The position numbers and the translations under genes were made by a program. Below are positions 48,049 to 58,512 of a DNA stretch of 64,000 nt, one piece after another. Source of the stretch: Legionella fairfieldensis ATCC 49588 (lineage in GTDB: Bacteria > Pseudomonadota > Gammaproteobacteria > Legionellales > Legionellaceae); NCBI RefSeq assembly GCF_000621525.1, contig NZ_JHYC01000016.1, forward strand, positions 16,960-80,959. The letters run 5' to 3'. Below the pieces are notes generated by a model. The model saw only the letters and a program-made list of their open reading frames with translations. It was not told the origin of the DNA and ran no database searches. The stretch's first letter is position 1; each line of letters opens with the position of its first letter.

Positions 48049-51000
48049 TTACTTTATCTGGAAAGCACCCCTATTTTCTTCATATTCTGGACGAATAGAC
48101 TTAAAGTCATCGTAATCGTCATTAACAGAAACCCCGGCATCACAAGGATGCGGCAAAGGAGAAGAAGAATGAATCGACTCATCTACTTTTTGAGAAACTT
48201 CAATGCTCTTAAATTTTCTCATCAATTGATGATAAGAATGCTCTGTTTCTCTAATGGTATGTGCAGGATGAGCAACGTTAACGTGTTTAATCAGTCTTGC
48301 AGGATAAAAAATTTCACCCAGTCTATCGAAAAAAACATGGACATTCGAGAATAGCTTATGCATGGCATGTCCAGGGTGCCAACCAAAAATCCCTGCCAGG
48401 CGATTTACCAGCATATTGACCGTATACGCCAGCGCTTTGATCTGGCTTGCCATTAAATTATACACAAGATGAATCACGCCAATGGCTGCAACCATCAAAC
48501 GACTTAAATCTTTTACTACCCGATTACTCAAATCGCTTGACGCCATAATAATTGGTTTAAAAGGATAAGGTTCCCCTTTAAAACAAGCGATCAGGCTAAT
48601 AAAAGGAGCTATCATCAAACGCAGGAAAGCGGGGATATAAGACAATGGGATCGAAAAAAATCGATGAGCAATAGAGCGCGGCTTTTGAGGATACAATATT
48701 TTCTTTAGAGAACTTGCTTCTTTGGCGGAGAAAAGAAAGTCAATCTGTCTTTCGATGGTATACAACGTGGAAAGTCTTAATTTGGGTAGAGTAGATGAAT
48801 TGTTAGATAACCACGATGCCAACTCACAGCGATCTATAATTGTTCGAATTTTTTGATACTCCGCACTAAAACAAAACAAATCCAGTTCTTTGCCATTGTA
48901 TTTAACTTTTACACAATGATACGGATGAATCTTGTGCGTTTGAAAAGCCTCATGAAGAAGAATAGCAATTTTTCCACCGAGAAGAGGATAACTTGCCTCG
49001 GGTGTTGAGCCTAAATCCTCCTTTAAAAACTCACTAACCCAGGGAATAGTATAACCATGGATTCCGTTTGCCATTACATATCCCAAGCCATATGCGGCCG
49101 CAAAATAGGTTCCTAAAGTTAAAGGATCTTCCAATACCTGATTAACCATTGTAGCCATGCTACTTCCAGGCCCATGCATTGCTAAATCCCAGGTAGAAGA
49201 AAGTAATTGGGCTTGTGTTGAACCTCCGGCAACCGCAGCAGCCAATTGTGAAGAACCCATGGAATGTGAAAAGCTGGTAGCCCAATTGACATAAGCTGAC
49301 CCCAATAATGTGTTAATTGTTGAGGGAAAAAAGATAGCGGCACCACCAACACCATAACCAGCGGTGAAAATCAATCCGGCAACAGGATCCTTGGCATAAA
49401 TTCCATGAGTGAACAGCGAAGAGAAACCATTAATTCCATGTACGATGGAGTTGATAATATCATCCCATTCCCCGGAAGAAAGAGGATACTCAGTCTGGGC
49501 CAGTTTAGATGTGGGTTCTGAAGGAGCATGTTCGGTATGATAAGATCGCAGCAAAGAGTCAAGTCGCTGTCTCTCAATCTCTTTTATATTGTTTATTTCT
49601 TGTTCCGCCTGCTTCATCATATCAGTCATGGGCAGCAATTTCTGGGTTGAATAATAATCTTTGAAAATTTCTTCAGGCAGATTGAAAATAAATTCAGCAC
49701 CAATATCACGTATTCCCTTAATCATATCCACTATAGAATAGATGCTTGATCGGATAAAACGATAAGGTTTATACCATAGAGGTTCATTAGGTTTAGCATA
49801 CTGTCGTAAGGATTTGGTGACAAGATGAAATTCCTGAGCGTTATGAGACCAGGCTTCCTCTTCCCAGGGATAAGTAGAAACAAAAAAACTCTTCAGCGTA
49901 TTTAAAAGAAAATAAGCAGTACTTTGAAAAAAAGCCTTAAAATTACGATGAGTTTGCCAACTTGTAGCTGATATTAATGTTAAAGGTTCCTCACCTGATG
50001 TATTACTTACATAAGGTGTCGCACTGTGGTTATTTTTAACTACGTCCCAACCCTCGATGAAACTAATTGCTAACAAAACTTCCCGCTCTCGTTGAGGATT
50101 TGGTTTATCCTGAGAGAAATCATAGCTCAGGCTGGTTTCTCCTTCTGTTCCATAAGAACCTTGATGGATTGGGGTTATGGCATTACGCAGATCAGCCTGA
50201 TAATCATCAATTTCTTTACGGGCGTCTTCAATACAATCGTTAAATTCACCGCGAGTCAGGGCAAATTTCCTTTTGTTTGAATAACTGAGATCCTGATTGA
50301 TTCCCTGTAAGGCATAAAGATTATGAGTCATTTGCGTTTTAATAAACTCCAGAATCGATTTGGAACCTCTGGCCCTGTTCACAGCACTTAAATTTTGTTC
50401 TTTCCTGATAGACGTAAGATAAACGCCAGCCCGTTGAATATCTTCCTTAAGGTCACAGTGAATTTGTTCAATAGCCTTGCAATTGAGGCTTGTAAGCGCA
50501 GTTGTACTAAACCGGGATTCTAATTGCCTGGAGATTGATTGGAGCTTTTTGATGTAACCATCAATAGCCATCTCATAATCTTGTACGGTATTATTTTTAT
50601 TAACATGCAATTCCAAACCTTGTAAGGCTTCAAAGTGCTCCTGATAAAGATCAAGTAATTCGAGCTTCAATGCCTGGGTGTTGCTCATCATTCCTTTAGC
50701 GACTCGTTCATGAGCAACTATTCGGTATTTTCCTAAAGCGGAAATCACTTTAGCAGTGATTGCTTCTGTTTTGATAATCCCCCAACGCACCGCGGTTTTT
50801 AATTTTTCAGGGTTTGTTCGCCATATAAAAGCATGAGACTCACCATTTTTAGTAATAAAACGTAGATGATTTTCTTTTCCTTGTGGCAAAATGGTTTTTT
50901 TATAAACATCCCTTCGAGGGGAAAGTCCTATCCATGGGACCGAAGAAATTACTGGAAGCAATAACTCTGTATCTTCATTGAGAATAAAATTTTTGTATTT

Positions 51001-51051
51001 TTCTTTATTGTATTGTTTTAAAAGAGTTTTAGCGCTATCTCCACTCATCAA
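48049..51051 (-). CDS. Unknown 1000-aa protein, candidate Dot/Icm effector
   Basis: Not recognised. Residues about 80-300 are helical and coiled-coil-like; Gly/Ala-rich hydrophobic segments lie near 557-577 and 640-662 and further ones near 801-823 and 851-890, so it may insert into membranes. No signal peptide. The C-terminus (PEYEENRGAFQIK after an Asp-rich DDYDDF) has an acidic block within the last 20 residues, as in many Dot/Icm substrates with E-block signals. No PmrA-box-like site was found in the 174 bp upstream. Effector status is inference from size, composition and tail. Confidence 0.6.
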   Translation of the reverse strand: MMSGDSAKTLLKQYNKEKYKNFILNEDTELLLPVISSVPWIGLSPRRDVYKKTILPQGKENHLRFITKNGESHAFIWRTNPEKLKTAVRWGIIKTEAITAKVISALGKYRIVAHERVAKGMMSNTQALKLELLDLYQEHFEALQGLELHVNKNNTVQDYEMAIDGYIKKLQSISRQLESRFSTTALTSLNCKAIEQIHCDLKEDIQRAGVYLTSIRKEQNLSAVNRARGSKSILEFIKTQMTHNLYALQGINQDLSYSNKRKFALTRGEFNDCIEDARKEIDDYQADLRNAITPIHQGSYGTEGETSLSYDFSQDKPNPQREREVLLAISFIEGWDVVKNNHSATPYVSNTSGEEPLTLISATSWQTHRNFKAFFQSTAYFLLNTLKSFFVSTYPWEEEAWSHNAQEFHLVTKSLRQYAKPNEPLWYKPYRFIRSSIYSIVDMIKGIRDIGAEFIFNLPEEIFKDYYSTQKLLPMTDMMKQAEQEINNIKEIERQRLDSLLRSYHTEHAPSEPTSKLAQTEYPLSSGEWDDIINSIVHGINGFSSLFTHGIYAKDPVAGLIFTAGYGVGGAAIFFPSTINTLLGSAYVNWATSFSHSMGSSQLAAAVAGGSTQAQLLSSTWDLAMHGPGSSMATMVNQVLEDPLTLGTYFAAAYGLGYVMANGIHGYTIPWVSEFLKEDLGSTPEASYPLLGGKIAILLHEAFQTHKIHPYHCVKVKYNGKELDLFCFSAEYQKIRTIIDRCELASWLSNNSSTLPKLRLSTLYTIERQIDFLFSAKEASSLKKILYPQKPRSIAHRFFSIPLSYIPAFLRLMIAPFISLIACFKGEPYPFKPIIMASSDLSNRVVKDLSRLMVAAIGVIHLVYNLMASQIKALAYTVNMLVNRLAGIFGWHPGHAMHKLFSNVHVFFDRLGEIFYPARLIKHVNVAHPAHTIRETEHSYHQLMRKFKSIEVSQKVDESIHSSSPLPHPCDAGVSVNDDYDDFKSIRPEYEENRGAFQIK

Positions 51052-51225
51052 TTAATCTACCAGAAAATTTAATTCTAAATTGATCAATAATACACTTTTT
51101 TTCTAAAAAATCACCACTGTGGATCTAATATTTTCTATTTATTTCATATAATGACATAAAATTTAATCAGAGCAACTGGCTTCTAATAGATCTTTACATT
51201 GACATTGACTCAGTGATTATAAGAT

Positions 51226-53010
51226 TCATTCCAGATATTCAGGGAGGAACCCGCCTGCTTGCAGGCGCCACATTTTAGCATAATGGCCATTCAATCGAAT
51301 TAATTTTTTATGCGTTCCGTCTTCAATAATCTGCCCATTGTCAAATACTAATATTCTATCCATTTCAGAGAGTGTGGCTAACCGATGCGCAATCACAAGC
51401 GTTGTTTTTCCTTCCATCAAATGATGCAAGGCATCCTGAATGTATTTTTCTGTTACAGAATCCAGCGCCGATGTGGCTTCATCCAAAATTAAAATAGGCG
51501 CATTTTTTAATAGGGCTCGTGCGATAGCAATACGTTGACGCTGCCCTCCTGATAATTTGATGCCACGTTCTCCGACTATTGTCTGGTATTTTTCATTAAG
51601 TTGACTAATAAATTCATGACAATGTGCTTTTTTGGAAGCCTCAATAACCTCTTCATCGCTCGCCTGGGGACGCCCATAACGAATGTTCTCCATTAATGTA
51701 CGGTGAAATAAAGAAATATCTTGTGGAATTAAAGCAATATTCTCACGTAAGGATTCTTGAGTTACGTCATTAATATTTTGTTGGTCAATTATTATAGAAC
51801 CTGATTCAATCTCAAATAGTCTTAAAATCAGGTTTACGAAGGTACTTTTACCACTCCCTGAAAAACCCACTAATCCCACTTTTTCCCCGGGGTGAATAAG
51901 AATATTTTTATTCTGAAATAATCGGGCGCCTTCTCCATAATGAAAGCTAACCGCTTTAAACCGGATTTCACCTTGAGTGACCAACAAAGGTTTTGCGCCT
52001 TTCACATCCATGATATCATGGGCAGCATTGATAATAGAAAGAGCCTGCTTGCACTTACCCACTTGCTCTAAAAAAGAAACAAATTGACCAGCAATAAACC
52101 ACAAATTCCATAGTATGCTAATAGAAAGAGTAATAATAAAGCTAAAATCCCCTACCGTAACCAAATTTTGACTGTACATTTTTCCCAGCATCCAGAGATT
52201 GATGCCTAACAATGCTACAATACTGACATCCCACCAGAGACGCATGTGAATAATTTTGGCTAGCATGTTTCTGTCTTTTTGAACCATGTCAGCAATCGAC
52301 TCCTCGATATAGCTGTTTTCATAACGGTGTCTGGCGAACAAACGAATATTGACAATATTACTGATACTATCAACCATCTTACCGACCAAGGAACTTCGGG
52401 CCTCAGCAAATACATGAGAAAGATGTTGAGTTGATCTCAAAAACAGGAGAGTAATGGTAAGAAATACAACGACCCAGACAACCAGAATAAATGCGAATAG
52501 AGGATGAATGAGTAATAGAGTAGCAATTGCAATGATAAGTCCTAATATTTGAGCATAAGCATCATCAAGAATAGTAACAATATCAACAATTCCTCCTTGC
52601 ATATCTACAATCTTGTTTATTAAACTTCCTGCAAAATTATTCTGAAAATAATGATGTGAATGCTGATTTAAATACGCAAACATGGTTGACATGGCATCTT
52701 GCCTGAGACTTGGAAATAATCTGAGTTTCGCCCAGTCCAGGGTACGCATCGTCAGACATAACACCACCCATAAAAAGAGGTATAAAAAAATATAAGGCTG
52801 AATTGCAACGAAGGCAGACATTTTATCGCCTTGAAATTTTGCAATTTTATCAATAATTATTTTAAGAACGTAAGGTTGCAATGTATTGAGGACAGCCCAA
52901 ATCAAAGCCACAAAGGCAAAAACAACCAGATATCTCTTGTAGGAACTGAGAATATGAAGAATCCATTTCGTTACTGATTGATGCCTGCTATTTTTCATCG
53001 TATCAACCAA
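51226..53010 (-). CDS. ABC exporter, fused permease-ATPase
   Basis: 594 residues: six-helix type-IV exporter domain (about 20-330) then ATPase domain with Walker A GFSGSGKST, signature LSGGQRQRIAIARAL, Walker B ILILDEATSALD and His in IAHRLATLSE. Homodimeric half-transporter of the MsbA/multidrug type; cargo unknown. Start ATG 53010 lies 28 bp after the dehydrogenase stop; Met5 (52998) is an alternative. Likely cotranscribed with that dehydrogenase. Confidence 0.93.
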   Translation of the reverse strand: MVDTMKNSRHQSVTKWILHILSSYKRYLVVFAFVALIWAVLNTLQPYVLKIIIDKIAKFQGDKMSAFVAIQPYIFLYLFLWVVLCLTMRTLDWAKLRLFPSLRQDAMSTMFAYLNQHSHHYFQNNFAGSLINKIVDMQGGIVDIVTILDDAYAQILGLIIAIATLLLIHPLFAFILVVWVVVFLTITLLFLRSTQHLSHVFAEARSSLVGKMVDSISNIVNIRLFARHRYENSYIEESIADMVQKDRNMLAKIIHMRLWWDVSIVALLGINLWMLGKMYSQNLVTVGDFSFIITLSISILWNLWFIAGQFVSFLEQVGKCKQALSIINAAHDIMDVKGAKPLLVTQGEIRFKAVSFHYGEGARLFQNKNILIHPGEKVGLVGFSGSGKSTFVNLILRLFEIESGSIIIDQQNINDVTQESLRENIALIPQDISLFHRTLMENIRYGRPQASDEEVIEASKKAHCHEFISQLNEKYQTIVGERGIKLSGGQRQRIAIARALLKNAPILILDEATSALDSVTEKYIQDALHHLMEGKTTLVIAHRLATLSEMDRILVFDNGQIIEDGTHKKLIRLNGHYAKMWRLQAGGFLPEYLE

Positions 53011-53038
53011 CTCTTCCAGAAACTGTTTGAATTTTAAA

Positions 53039-54070
53039 TTACATGTTAATAATCATTTTTATTGCTCGCGTCTTGCTTGCCTTTTCAAACGTTTCATAAG
53101 CCTCCATAATCTCTTCAAAATTAAAGTGATGGCTAACAAGCTTGGCAGGATCAATTTTTTTAGAAGAAACCATTTTAAGAAGAGTCGGTGTAGTAACCGT
53201 ATCAACAAGCTTTGTAGTCAGCGTGATATTTTGCGACCATAACCGTTCCAAATGAAGAGGTACTTCTACCCCATGTACACCGATATTGGCAATAGTGCCT
53301 CCGGGGGCAACTATATTTTCACACATAACAAACGTCTCAGGTAAGCCTACCGCTTCAATAGCAGTATCCACTCCCCATTTTGTAATAGCCCTTATTTTAT
53401 TAAAAATATCTTCGCTACTTGAATTCAAGATGTGAGTCGCCCCCAGCTGTTTTGCAATATCTAAACGATGTTTATCTTTATCAACCATGATAATGAGGGA
53501 TGGCGAGTACAGCTGAGCAGTTAATAATACGGCTAAACCAATAGGCCCGGCTCCAACTATAGCAACGGTTGAACCAGGTTGAATTTTTCCGTTTAACACA
53601 CCGCATTCAAATCCTGTGGGGAGAATATCGCTTAACATAACGAATGCATCGTCTGACCTGTCAGGAATTTTATATAAGCTGGTATCTGCATGAGGGATAC
53701 GTACGTATTCAGCCTGAGTGCCATCAATAGTATTTCCAAGCATCCATCCCCCCTCTGCACAATGAGAATACATACCACGCCGGCAATTTTCACATTTACT
53801 ACACGCAGAAATACAGGAAATAAGCACCTGATCGCCTACAGAAAAAGAGCTAACACTTTTTCCAATCTGATCAACCATGCCAATACCTTCATGACCCAGT
53901 ATTCGCCCCGGGGCGCAAGTACTCACATCTCCTTTAAGAATATGAAGATCGGTTCCACAAATGGTTGTTTTTGTGATTTTCACAATAGCATCGCTTTCAT
54001 CCTGAATGACAGGCTTAAAACGATCCTCGATTGCTTTCTTTCCTTTACCTTGATAAACGAGCGCTTTCAT
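53039..54070 (-). CDS. Zinc-dependent alcohol dehydrogenase
   Basis: 343 residues from ATG 54070, preceded by GGGAGAA; the 12-residue longer frame is discarded. Catalytic Zn ligands in CGTDLHILKG and GHEGIGMV, structural Zn Cys4 in CSKCENCRRGMYSHC, Rossmann VAIVGAGPIGLAVL. Oxidises an alcohol or reduces an aldehyde with NAD(P); layout resembles medium-chain ADHs of the threonine-dehydrogenase-like group. A Fur-box match lies 200 bp upstream. Confidence 0.93.
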   Translation of the reverse strand: MKALVYQGKGKKAIEDRFKPVIQDESDAIVKITKTTICGTDLHILKGDVSTCAPGRILGHEGIGMVDQIGKSVSSFSVGDQVLISCISACSKCENCRRGMYSHCAEGGWMLGNTIDGTQAEYVRIPHADTSLYKIPDRSDDAFVMLSDILPTGFECGVLNGKIQPGSTVAIVGAGPIGLAVLLTAQLYSPSLIIMVDKDKHRLDIAKQLGATHILNSSSEDIFNKIRAITKWGVDTAIEAVGLPETFVMCENIVAPGGTIANIGVHGVEVPLHLERLWSQNITLTTKLVDTVTTPTLLKMVSSKKIDPAKLVSHHFNFEEIMEAYETFEKASKTRAIKMIINM

Positions 54071-54271
54071 ATATTCTCCCTGGCACCAATAACCATCCTT
54101 AATCAAGAGACTGTAGAGCCTCTAAAAGCGATAAAGATTGATAAGAATCTGAAAAAGGTTCTAAAACTCTTCATTCATGTAAATTCATTCACTTAATTCA
54201 ACTGAAACCAAATATCTATTCAGTATAGAGCAATATTTCACCCTGGTTTGTTTCATAAACAAATAATTGCA

Positions 54272-54290
54272 AATGATAATTATCATCATT
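54272..54290. promoter_or_regulatory. Fur-box-like site
   Basis: AATGATAATTATCATCATT matches the 7-1-7 Fur inverted repeat (TGATAATnATTATCA) with one mismatch. It lies about 200 bp before the dehydrogenase (minus strand) and 250 bp before the ruvA 3' end. No iron-uptake gene is adjacent, so the target is unclear. Confidence 0.5.
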
Positions 54291-54419
54291 TAGATATATG
54301 CCTGACAAAACTCGCGGAGGATGTTACCAATTTAAAACAAGCGGATGATAAAGAGTTATTCTTAAAAAAACATGGTTGAGTATTGGTTCCAACAACCACT
54401 GGAAGATACAACGATATAT

Positions 54420-54500
54420 GTAAGTGTTCACCGAATAGTTAATTAAGAAGTATATAACGTCAATGCATTTCCCGCGCAGGCACTGAATGATCCTGTCATT
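54420..54500 (+). repeat. Dispersed extragenic repeat, copy D
   Basis: GTAAGTGTTCACCGAATAGTT, AATTAAGAAGTATATAACG, TCAATGCATTTCCCGCGCAGG, then GATCCTGTCATT. It lies 40 bp past the ruvA stop. Confidence 0.7.
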
Positions 54501-54542
54501 ATTTTAATTTCGTCCATTGAAATAAACCGGCGCGAACGCTAA

Positions 54543-55142
54543 CTATCTATTCGCTAACAATTGCAAAGCCTGACGTATTAACTGCTCGCAGCTTTTATTG
54601 CCATCATCAATTTTATTAATTACTTTGATCGCTTCCTGCTGTTTATAACCTAAAGCCTCCAAAGCGCTAATTGCTTCATCCTGCTCCCGCATACTAACTG
54701 TTTGTACAGATCGTGCCGCCGAATCGAGGGGCAAAAATTGCTTTATATTATCTTTCATTTCAATGACTAAACGTTCAGCTGTTTTCTTACCTATGCCGGG
54801 TAATTTTGTCAGATAAAGCGTGTTTTGTTGGCTAATACATTGAACAAACTCATCAGGCGTCACACTGGAAAGAATAGTTATAGCCATTTTAGGCCCTACA
54901 CCATTTACTTTAATTAATGCACGAAATAACGCACGCTCCTGCCTGTCAAGAAAACCATAAAGCAAGAGAGCATCTTCCCGCACTACCGTATGAATATGCA
55001 AACCTACTGCACCTGACTGGGATTCCAGCTGAAAAAAAGTCTGCAAAGAAGTTTCTACATCATAACCTACTCCATTAACATCAATTACCAATTTACCGGG
55101 TTGATGTTTATCCACAATTTGTCCATTTAACCAGCCTATCAT
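54543..55142 (-). CDS. ruvA: Holliday junction branch migration subunit RuvA
   Basis: 199 residues. OB-fold N-terminus ([12 protein letters not shown]), two helix-hairpin-helix motifs ([28 protein letters not shown]) and the flexible C-terminal RuvB-binding domain ([15 protein letters not shown]). Start overlaps the ruvC stop by 4 bp. ruvB does not follow; the next element is repeat copy D. Confidence 0.97.
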   Translation of the reverse strand: MIGWLNGQIVDKHQPGKLVIDVNGVGYDVETSLQTFFQLESQSGAVGLHIHTVVREDALLLYGFLDRQERALFRALIKVNGVGPKMAITILSSVTPDEFVQCISQQNTLYLTKLPGIGKKTAERLVIEMKDNIKQFLPLDSAARSVQTVSMREQDEAISALEALGYKQQEAIKVINKIDDGNKSCEQLIRQALQLLANR

Positions 55143-55657
55143 ATTAACCGTCTCCTTGAGTATCGTGGGCGTTGCTGCAGTACTTGAAAGCCATGTCGTC
55201 TATGACTATGACAAATGGCTATAGCGAGCGCATCAGCAGCATCGCTTTGCGGAGGGTTACTCAACATAAGCAGGGTAATAACCATATGCTTAACCTGCTC
55301 TTTTTGCGCCGCTCCATAGCCCACCACGGCTTGCTTGACTTCTCTTGCCGAATATTCGCTAACAGGGATGCGATGAGATGCTGCAGCAACCATAGCAACT
55401 CCTCTGGCATGCCCCAGTTTCAATGCTGAATTAGGATTTTGATGCATAAAAACTTGTTCTATAGCCACCTCATCAGGAGAGTAATCATCCATCAATTGAC
55501 AAATGCCGTTAAAAATTTGCAATAAACGTTGACTTAAATTACCTTCAGAAGTACGAATACAGCCACTATCAATGTATTGGAGTTGTTTCTGGTTTTCTTT
55601 AATAATGCCATAACCTGTAATGCGGGAACCTGGATCAATACCCAAAATAATGCTCAC
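55139..55657 (-). CDS. ruvC: Holliday junction resolvase RuvC
   Basis: 172 residues from GTG 55657, preceded by AAAAGGAG. The ATG at 55699 would add 14 residues before the invariant [15 protein letters not shown] start. Catalytic acids: Asp in GIDPG, Glu in VAIEQVF, and the Asp pair near [10 protein letters not shown]. Cuts four-way junctions. Confidence 0.96.
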   Translation of the reverse strand: MSIILGIDPGSRITGYGIIKENQKQLQYIDSGCIRTSEGNLSQRLLQIFNGICQLMDDYSPDEVAIEQVFMHQNPNSALKLGHARGVAMVAAASHRIPVSEYSAREVKQAVVGYGAAQKEQVKHMVITLLMLSNPPQSDAADALAIAICHSHRRHGFQVLQQRPRYSRRRLI

Positions 55658-55718
55658 TATTACCAACTCCTTTTCTTCGCTAATGGGACAAGCGATCATG
55701 CTTATTTAAAGTCTTCAG

Positions 55719-56459
55719 CTAGGACGCCTCAAACATTGATTCAGGAAACTCTGCATTACTATGAACATTTTGCACATCATCAAGATCTTCTAACATATCA
55801 ATTAATTTTAGCAAGCTCTCGGCGGATTCTTTATCAAGAGGAACTGTGGTTTGTGCTCGCATTGTCAAGTGGGATTGCTCTATTTCATAGCCCGCATTCT
55901 GTATTGTAGCTAATACAGTATGATAATTATCGGCTGTAGTAATCACTTCAATTTGTCCTTCTTCAATTACAACATCCTCAGCACCTGCCTCTATTGCTAC
56001 CTCCATCGCCTCCTCTTCGGGTTGACCTTCAGCTAATAGAATTTCCCCCTGTTTATTAAAAAGATAAGCAACTGAACCATCCGTTCCCAGATTTCCTCCA
56101 TGCTTGCTAAACGCATGCCTTACTTCCGAAACAGTGCGATTTTTATTATCAGATAAACAATCAACCAAAATAGCAACGCCGCCAGGTCCATAACCTTCGT
56201 AACGCATTTCCATCATATTTTCACCGTCCAATCCACCAGCACCCCGCTTGATAGCATTGTCGATGGTATCCCGCTTCATATTGGCTTTAAGCGCTTTACC
56301 AATCGCATCACGCAAGCGTGAATTGGATGATTCATCACTACCGCCGGTTCGTGCGGCAACTGAAATTTCGCGAATTAATTTAGTAAAAATTTTTCCTCGT
56401 TTAGCATCTTGTGCACCTTTGCGAAAACGAATATTAGCCCATTTGCTATGCCCCGCCAT
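55719..56459 (-). CDS. yebC: YebC/PmpR-family regulator
   Basis: 246 residues. The start MAGHSKWANIRFRKGAQDAKRGKIFTKL is near invariant in this family. YebC-type proteins are transcriptional regulators and, in some bacteria, translation factors for proline stretches. Upstream of ruvC as in many gammaproteobacteria; 61 bp separates them. Confidence 0.96.
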   Translation of the reverse strand: MAGHSKWANIRFRKGAQDAKRGKIFTKLIREISVAARTGGSDESSNSRLRDAIGKALKANMKRDTIDNAIKRGAGGLDGENMMEMRYEGYGPGGVAILVDCLSDNKNRTVSEVRHAFSKHGGNLGTDGSVAYLFNKQGEILLAEGQPEEEAMEVAIEAGAEDVVIEEGQIEVITTADNYHTVLATIQNAGYEIEQSHLTMRAQTTVPLDKESAESLLKLIDMLEDLDDVQNVHSNAEFPESMFEAS

Positions 56460-56595
56460 GAATACTCCTCAATTACTCTAAAATACGGGAAATTATACAT
56501 TAAAGATTAAAAATATGACGATAAATATTTCTTATCTCGACTTTTTGGGTTTTTTCAAGTTATTCTAATTTCATCATTATAAGAGGGAGCGAGTC

Positions 56596-57843
56596 GTGTA
56601 TCTGGCAGGATTTGGTAATCATCATCAAAGTGAAGCATTGGCAGGGGCTTTGCCTAAAGAACAAAACTCCCCTCAAAAATGTCCATTTGGTCTTTATGCC
56701 GAACAGGTAAGTGGCAGCGCATTTACAAGACCCCGACATCTTAATTTACATTCCTGGTTATATCGTATCTTACCTTCGGTAGTTCATCAGGACTATCATC
56801 TTTATACAAAAAGGGCACTCACCTATGCAAGTGATCAGGCACCCAATCCCCTTCGTTGGTCTCCTTTAGAACCTGCGGGAGAGACACAGGATTTTATCGA
56901 TGGCTTATTTCATGTTGCTGGTAATCACTCAGTGAATGCATTTATTTATCAATGTAATCAAACAATGGAAAATCGTTATTTCAGCGATCATGACGGTGAA
57001 TTGCTTTTCGTACCTTATGCAGGGGAGTTAATTCTTCATACAGAGTTCGGGCAGCTTACTATTAAACCAGGAAAAATTGCCGTCATTCCAAGAGGCATAA
57101 AGTTCAACGTTGAACTATCCGGTCCGTTAGCTTGCGGTTATCTTTGTGAAAACGCAGGAACACCCTTTACATTACCGCAATCAGGACTCATTGGTTCTAA
57201 TAGTCTCGCTAATCCCCGCCACTTTCTCTATCCACACGCCACTTATGAAGACAAACAGGAAGAAGTGACTTTAATTTGTAAGTATCAAAATCGGTTCTGG
57301 TCCGCCCTATCCAATCATTCCCCTCTTAACGTTGTTGCCTGGCATGGCAATTACGCCCCTTATTGTTATGATTTGTTCTTATTTAATACCATTAATACTG
57401 TCAGCTTTGATCATCCTGATCCTTCCATATTCACTGTTTTAACGTCTGAAAGCGACACGACAGGAGTTGCCAATCTTGATTTTGTTATTTTTCCACCACG
57501 CTGGATGGTTGCAGAACATACTTTTAGACCGCCTTACTTTCATCGTAATATTATGAGTGAATTAATGGGATTAATTGTTGGCGAGTACGATGCCAAAAAA
57601 GAAGGATTTACACCTGGCAGTGTCAGTATTCACAATTGCATGACGGCTCATGGTCCCGATAATGAAACATACCGACAAGGCATCAGCCAGCCACTTAATC
57701 CAGTGCGTTATCAAGACACATTGGCCTTTATGTTTGAAACAAAAAATCCCTGGTTAGTTAGTGAAAAGGCCCTGGTTCATCCTGCCAGACAATTAGACTA
57801 TTCTGATTGCTGGCAAAATCTGGTTGTTAATTTTGACGCCTGA
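56596..57843 (+). CDS. hmgA: Homogentisate 1,2-dioxygenase
   Basis: 415 residues, GTG start with GAGGGAG upstream. N-terminal [19 protein letters not shown] and the Fe-site region [24 protein letters not shown] (His and Glu ligands) followed by NCMTAHGPD. It opens homogentisate to maleylacetoacetate in tyrosine breakdown and so limits pyomelanin. No hmgB/hmgC or fahA neighbour is seen here. Confidence 0.97.
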   Translation: MYLAGFGNHHQSEALAGALPKEQNSPQKCPFGLYAEQVSGSAFTRPRHLNLHSWLYRILPSVVHQDYHLYTKRALTYASDQAPNPLRWSPLEPAGETQDFIDGLFHVAGNHSVNAFIYQCNQTMENRYFSDHDGELLFVPYAGELILHTEFGQLTIKPGKIAVIPRGIKFNVELSGPLACGYLCENAGTPFTLPQSGLIGSNSLANPRHFLYPHATYEDKQEEVTLICKYQNRFWSALSNHSPLNVVAWHGNYAPYCYDLFLFNTINTVSFDHPDPSIFTVLTSESDTTGVANLDFVIFPPRWMVAEHTFRPPYFHRNIMSELMGLIVGEYDAKKEGFTPGSVSIHNCMTAHGPDNETYRQGISQPLNPVRYQDTLAFMFETKNPWLVSEKALVHPARQLDYSDCWQNLVVNFDA

Positions 57844-57915
57844 TAGATAACCTTATAACCAACAGCACAAACACGACTTTTTGACTAACAACTTAGGGTG
57901 CTTCTCAATGATTAC

Positions 57916-58500
57916 TCATTTATGCCGACGTTTCATTAAAGCAGAAAAAAATTCCGGTTTGTTTAAACCTATCGAAGCAAAAATCTGAGGCACTCTTTCC
58001 CAACTATTTTCCTGTTCGATGCTTTGTACAATCAGTTCAAATCCTTTTTCCTTGTCAGCAGGGACTCCCCACCCATTAATGTAACAGAGGCCATGCAATC
58101 GTTTGGCTTCAATGTGACCTGTTTTTTCAGCGGCATGAAGGTAAGCATGAGCCTCTTCATAAAGTTGATTCATCTGACGTTCATTACTGGAACTGGCAAA
58201 AGTTTCCTCTTGTTGTAATCGATCCCTGAATTTTGCTTCATCCAGTAATGTTCTACCGAGTTCATATTGCGCATTCACATCTTCCAGGCCAGCAGCAGCA
58301 CGTAAGCAAGCAATAACCATATCAGCAGCAAAAGGATAAGACTTGTGTCCAACCAACGAACCATACATTTCCGCTAAATGGTGATAATAACTTATTTCTT
58401 TGACAATGATTTCATCCGGAGGCTGATTATGAATACGATTTTGCTGCATCGCTTTGATTTTTTTAGTTAATTTCTTAATTTTAAAACGTTTTAAAAACAT
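57916..58500 (-). CDS. Sel1-like repeat protein
   Basis: 194 residues. At least one clear Sel1-type unit near residues 125-160 (AEKTGHIEAKRLHGLCYINGWGVPADKEKGFELI) and a weaker one at about 75-90 (YELGRTLLDEA). N-terminus is very basic (FLKRFKIKKLTKKIK), no signal peptide. Sel1 proteins act in protein-protein contacts, some in Legionella host interaction. Probably cotranscribed with the next gene, 12 bp away. Confidence 0.7.
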   Translation of the reverse strand: MFLKRFKIKKLTKKIKAMQQNRIHNQPPDEIIVKEISYYHHLAEMYGSLVGHKSYPFAADMVIACLRAAAGLEDVNAQYELGRTLLDEAKFRDRLQQEETFASSSNERQMNQLYEEAHAYLHAAEKTGHIEAKRLHGLCYINGWGVPADKEKGFELIVQSIEQENSWERVPQIFASIGLNKPEFFSALMKRRHK

Positions 58501-58512
58501 ACCAGCTCCTTA

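Larger units (their letters stand above)
54071..54542. other. 472-bp gap: Fur-like site, possible gene remnant, repeat
   Basis: Besides the Fur-box match and repeat copy D, a plus-strand open frame without start codon (about 54205-54379) ends in a protein-like stretch (LTKLAEDVTNLKQADDKELF). It may be a decayed gene end. No intact gene was found. Confidence 0.45.
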
